This document shows positions 22,507-24,294 of a DNA stretch of 24,294 nt, in pieces. The stretch covers positions 1 to 24,294 of the forward strand of contig JASLKI010000334.1 in the NCBI GenBank assembly GCA_030747575.1. The letters run 5' to 3'. The notes below the pieces were generated by a model that had not been told where the DNA came from, searched no databases, and saw nothing but the letters and a program-made list of their open reading frames with translations. The DNA comes from Verrucomicrobiota bacterium. GTDB lineage: Bacteria > Verrucomicrobiota > Verrucomicrobiia > Limisphaerales > UBA1096. The position numbers and the translations under genes were made by a program. Position 1 is the first letter of the stretch; every line of letters starts with the position of its first letter.

Positions 22507-23586
22507 GTGGATAAACCTAAATCCAACTATTTTCGTGATGGTATTTTTATCGTCGTAGTACTTCTTGCTGTGCTGTCGTTCGAGTTGTTTTCCGGTACCG
22601 GCGGCGAGATTCGCACCTACAACGTCCCGAAGGAAAAACCGGCCCGCGCCGCTGCGCCCGAAGCCAAGCCGAATCCAAGTTCACTGATCCAGTTTGCCAA
22701 GCCGGAGGACTGGATTGACAATACTGATGCGTCCGGGCTCGCGACACTCTCTTTTGCACTGCCCGGCAATGCCGGAGTCAGTGCCATCCCGTTGCCAGCG
22801 CGACTGGCGGAAAACCCGATGATCGTCAACATGTGGCGCCAGCAGCTGGGCCTTGACCCGGTGGACGAAGCCTCGGTAGAAGGTCTCACCAAGCCGATTA
22901 TGATCGGTGGCATCACGGGCCGGCTGTTTGACTTCGCCGGCACCAAGCCGCTCCCGGGCCAGGATGATCCACCCCGCATCGTCTCCGCATCAGTCGTGCT
23001 TGGCCAAGTCGGCTGGTTTTTCAAGTTGTCCGGCTCAGCCGGCGCGGTCGAGCCTCAGTTCGCCGCCTTCACGAATTTTATCGCAACGCTCAAGTTCCGA
23101 CCGGCGGCAAGCGAAGTGAACTTTGATAAAATAATGGCGGAGGCACGGCAGGCCAATCCGCCACCGCCCGCACCCGCCGCTGTTGGCCCGGCGTGGACCA
23201 CGCCGACCGGTTGGGCCGAGCAGCCGCCCACCGCCATGCGCCTGGGCAATTTCACCGCAGGAGACGGCAAAGCGGAGATCACGGTGATGACATTCCCCGG
23301 CGACGTCGGCGGGCTGTTGGCCAACGTCAACCGCTGGCGCGGCCAAGCGGGGCTGTCGCCGGTTGATACCGCCGGCTTGGCCAAGGCAACGGAGCAAGTG
23401 AGTGTCGCCGACACGCCGGCTACGATGGTCGAGGCCATCGGCGCCACCAACGGTTCGCTGAGCGTGTATCACCCGGCGGACGGCCTGACGTGGTTTTACA
23501 AAATGAGCGGGCCGAGTGATGTTGTCACCGCCGAGAAAGACGCGTTCATGGAATTCGTCCAGTCCATCCGGTTCCCGAAACCGTAA
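22507..23586 (+). CDS. Membrane-anchored protein with two copies of an unknown domain
   Basis: No known family is recognised. A GTG start gives a short cytoplasmic end, then one membrane helix (about residues 12-26, GIFIVVVLLAVLSFELF). A Pro/Ala linker leads to two similar domains at about 66-199 and 233-356. Shared landmarks are an opening P-x-x-W, a WRQQLGLDPVD / WRGQAGLSPVD segment, a GWFFKLSGSAGAV / TWFYKMSGPSDVV segment, and an ending FIATLKF / FVQSIRF. The second copy carries GGLLANVNRWR (268-278). The layout suggests a periplasmic anchor with tandem binding domains. The same domain recurs in the next gene, 6 bases downstream, so the two products probably work together. Other starts are unlikely because the next Met lies deep inside domain 1. 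Confidence 0.6.
   Translation: MDKPKSNYFRDGIFIVVVLLAVLSFELFSGTGGEIRTYNVPKEKPARAAAPEAKPNPSSLIQFAKPEDWIDNTDASGLATLSFALPGNAGVSAIPLPARLAENPMIVNMWRQQLGLDPVDEASVEGLTKPIMIGGITGRLFDFAGTKPLPGQDDPPRIVSASVVLGQVGWFFKLSGSAGAVEPQFAAFTNFIATLKFRPAASEVNFDKIMAEARQANPPPPAPAAVGPAWTTPTGWAEQPPTAMRLGNFTAGDGKAEITVMTFPGDVGGLLANVNRWRGQAGLSPVDTAGLAKATEQVSVADTPATMVEAIGATNGSLSVYHPADGLTWFYKMSGPSDVVTAEKDAFMEFVQSIRFPKP
22999..23008. repeat. Iterated palindrome, core copy
   Basis: CTTGGCCAAG is read as Leu-Gly-Gln in domain 1 of the two-domain membrane protein. Confidence 0.75.
23376..23385. repeat. Iterated palindrome, core copy
   Basis: CTTGGCCAAG is read as Leu-Ala-Lys in domain 2 of the two-domain membrane protein. A TTGGCCAA also occurs nearby at 23317-23324. 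Confidence 0.75.
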
Positions 23587-23592
23587 ATCGCG

Positions 23593-24294
23593 ATGCCGTT
23601 ACTCAAGCCGTTTGTCCAGTTTTGGTGCTCGTTGCGCCTAACCGTGACCTGCCTCATCGGGGCGATGGTGCTGGTGTTTGTCGGCACACTGGCGCAGGTG
23701 GACCAGGGACTTTACGATGCGCAGAAAAAATATTTCCGCAGCTATTTTCTCGTGCCGGAAAGCATCGGCGGCGCGGGCTGGGCGCAAATCCGAGTCGGCA
23801 GTTCGCAGTGGATGCCGCCGGGGCACTGGAGCGAAATCGAGGGCTCACAGATCAGCCTGCTCGATTTTGAGGCGGAACACGACGGCCAGCGGGCGGTCAT
23901 CTCGGTGTCCAAGCTGGCCAAAAATGCCGGCGGGTTGCTGGCCAACGTCAACCGCTGGCGCAAGCAAATCGGCCTCGGGGAAATTAAGGATCTGCAGCTT
24001 GAGTCGTTCGTAGTGGACGGCAACCCCGGAAAGTTCGTCGAGATAAACAACGGCACACGGGACGGCAAGCCGGCTACAACGCTGGGCGTCATTCACACCA
24101 TCACCTATCGCACGCTGCCGGAGACGTGGTTTTACAAGATCACCGGCGACACCGATGCAGTGATGAAGGAGAGGGACGCCTTCCGTGACTATGTGCGGTC
24201 GGCCCGCTACCCGGTGATGTTCAAGTTTCCGTTCGTCGGCGGTTACCTCCTGGGCATCACGCTGCTGGTCAACCTGCTCGCCGCGCACTTTCAG
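23593..24294 (+). CDS. resB: ResB-like cytochrome c biogenesis protein with inserted domain (partial)
   Basis: The frame is open from ATG 23593 to the window edge (234 codons, no stop). The N-terminus looks like ResB/CcsB of System II cytochrome c maturation: FWCSLRLTVTCLIGAMVLVF, then GTLAQVDQGLYDAQKKYFRSYFLV. The next typical ResB block, FVGGYLLGITLLVNLLAAHF (about 214-233), begins the second helix. Between them, about residues 73-207, lies an extra domain related to the two domains of the preceding protein. It shares GGLLANVNRWR (113-123), WFYKITGDTDAV and FRDYVRSARYP. ResB with ResC exports haem and attaches it to apocytochromes. The rest of this gene, and any ResC partner, is outside the window. 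The start is 6 bases after the previous stop. Confidence 0.65.
   Translation, partial: MPLLKPFVQFWCSLRLTVTCLIGAMVLVFVGTLAQVDQGLYDAQKKYFRSYFLVPESIGGAGWAQIRVGSSQWMPPGHWSEIEGSQISLLDFEAEHDGQRAVISVSKLAKNAGGLLANVNRWRKQIGLGEIKDLQLESFVVDGNPGKFVEINNGTRDGKPATTLGVIHTITYRTLPETWFYKITGDTDAVMKERDAFRDYVRSARYPVMFKFPFVGGYLLGITLLVNLLAAHFQ

Noticed and set aside
22325..22558. 77-codon open frame on the + strand between acpS and the two-domain protein
   Set aside because: Low-complexity translation, no ribosome-binding site, and it overlaps the start of the better-supported downstream gene in another frame.
23317..23324. Identical DNA around TTGGCCAACGTCAACCGC in two adjacent genes as a possible mobile repeat
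   Set aside because: The match is in frame and coincides with the shared protein motif LLANVNRWR, so domain homology explains it.

Overview
The window looks like a chromosomal segment from a GC-rich member of the Planctomycetes-Verrucomicrobia-Chlamydiae group, most likely a Verrucomicrobiota bacterium. This is inferred from gene content: a DUF1549/DUF1553 plus DUF1501 secreted pair, a Tat-exported Gfo/Idh/MocA oxidoreductase, a ResB-like protein, remnants of a short ankyrin-repeat lipoprotein family, and a type II secretion (T2SS) cluster with PilM/PilO-like inner-membrane partners. No rRNA, tRNA, CRISPR array or insertion sequence was seen.

Layout. (1) 247-10472, + strand: a compact T2SS operon in the order gspE, gspF, gspG, gspH, gspI, gspJ, gspK, a GspL/PilM-like gene and a GspM/PilO-like gene. 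From gspG onward each gene overlaps the next by 4-8 bases, so translation is probably coupled. The secretin (gspD), gspC and the prepilin peptidase are not in the window. (2) About 10473-13240: a lower-GC accessory stretch with a broken ankyrin gene, a possible second gene remnant, a lipoprotein metallopeptidase on the - strand, a secreted endonuclease/exonuclease/phosphatase-family protein on the + strand, and an orphan copy of that protein's signal-peptide start. (3) 13244-14029: an MtfA-family zinc peptidase, converging on an RRM RNA-binding protein gene. (4) 14509-18036, - strand: DUF1501 and DUF1549/DUF1553 genes, divergent from (5) a Gfo/Idh/MocA oxidoreductase, a secreted protein of unknown function, and the pdxJ-acpS pair (vitamin B6 ring synthesis and acyl-carrier-protein activation). 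(6) 22507-24294: a membrane-anchored protein with two copies of an unrecognised domain, followed directly by a ResB-like gene (cut by the window end) that carries a third copy inserted between its first two membrane helices.

Two signals stand out. The first is the three-copy domain linking an unknown exported protein to a ResB-type cytochrome c biogenesis protein. The second is a highly iterated palindrome, core CTTGGCCAAG and up to 16 bp as GCGCTTGGCCAAGCGC. It has nine perfect core copies in 24.3 kb, where about 0.02 would be expected by chance, and it is read in three different codon frames. It is absent from the accessory stretch. A third point of interest is a PilO-like T2SS protein whose conserved fold is interrupted by about 190 residues containing two repeats of a small beta-type unit.
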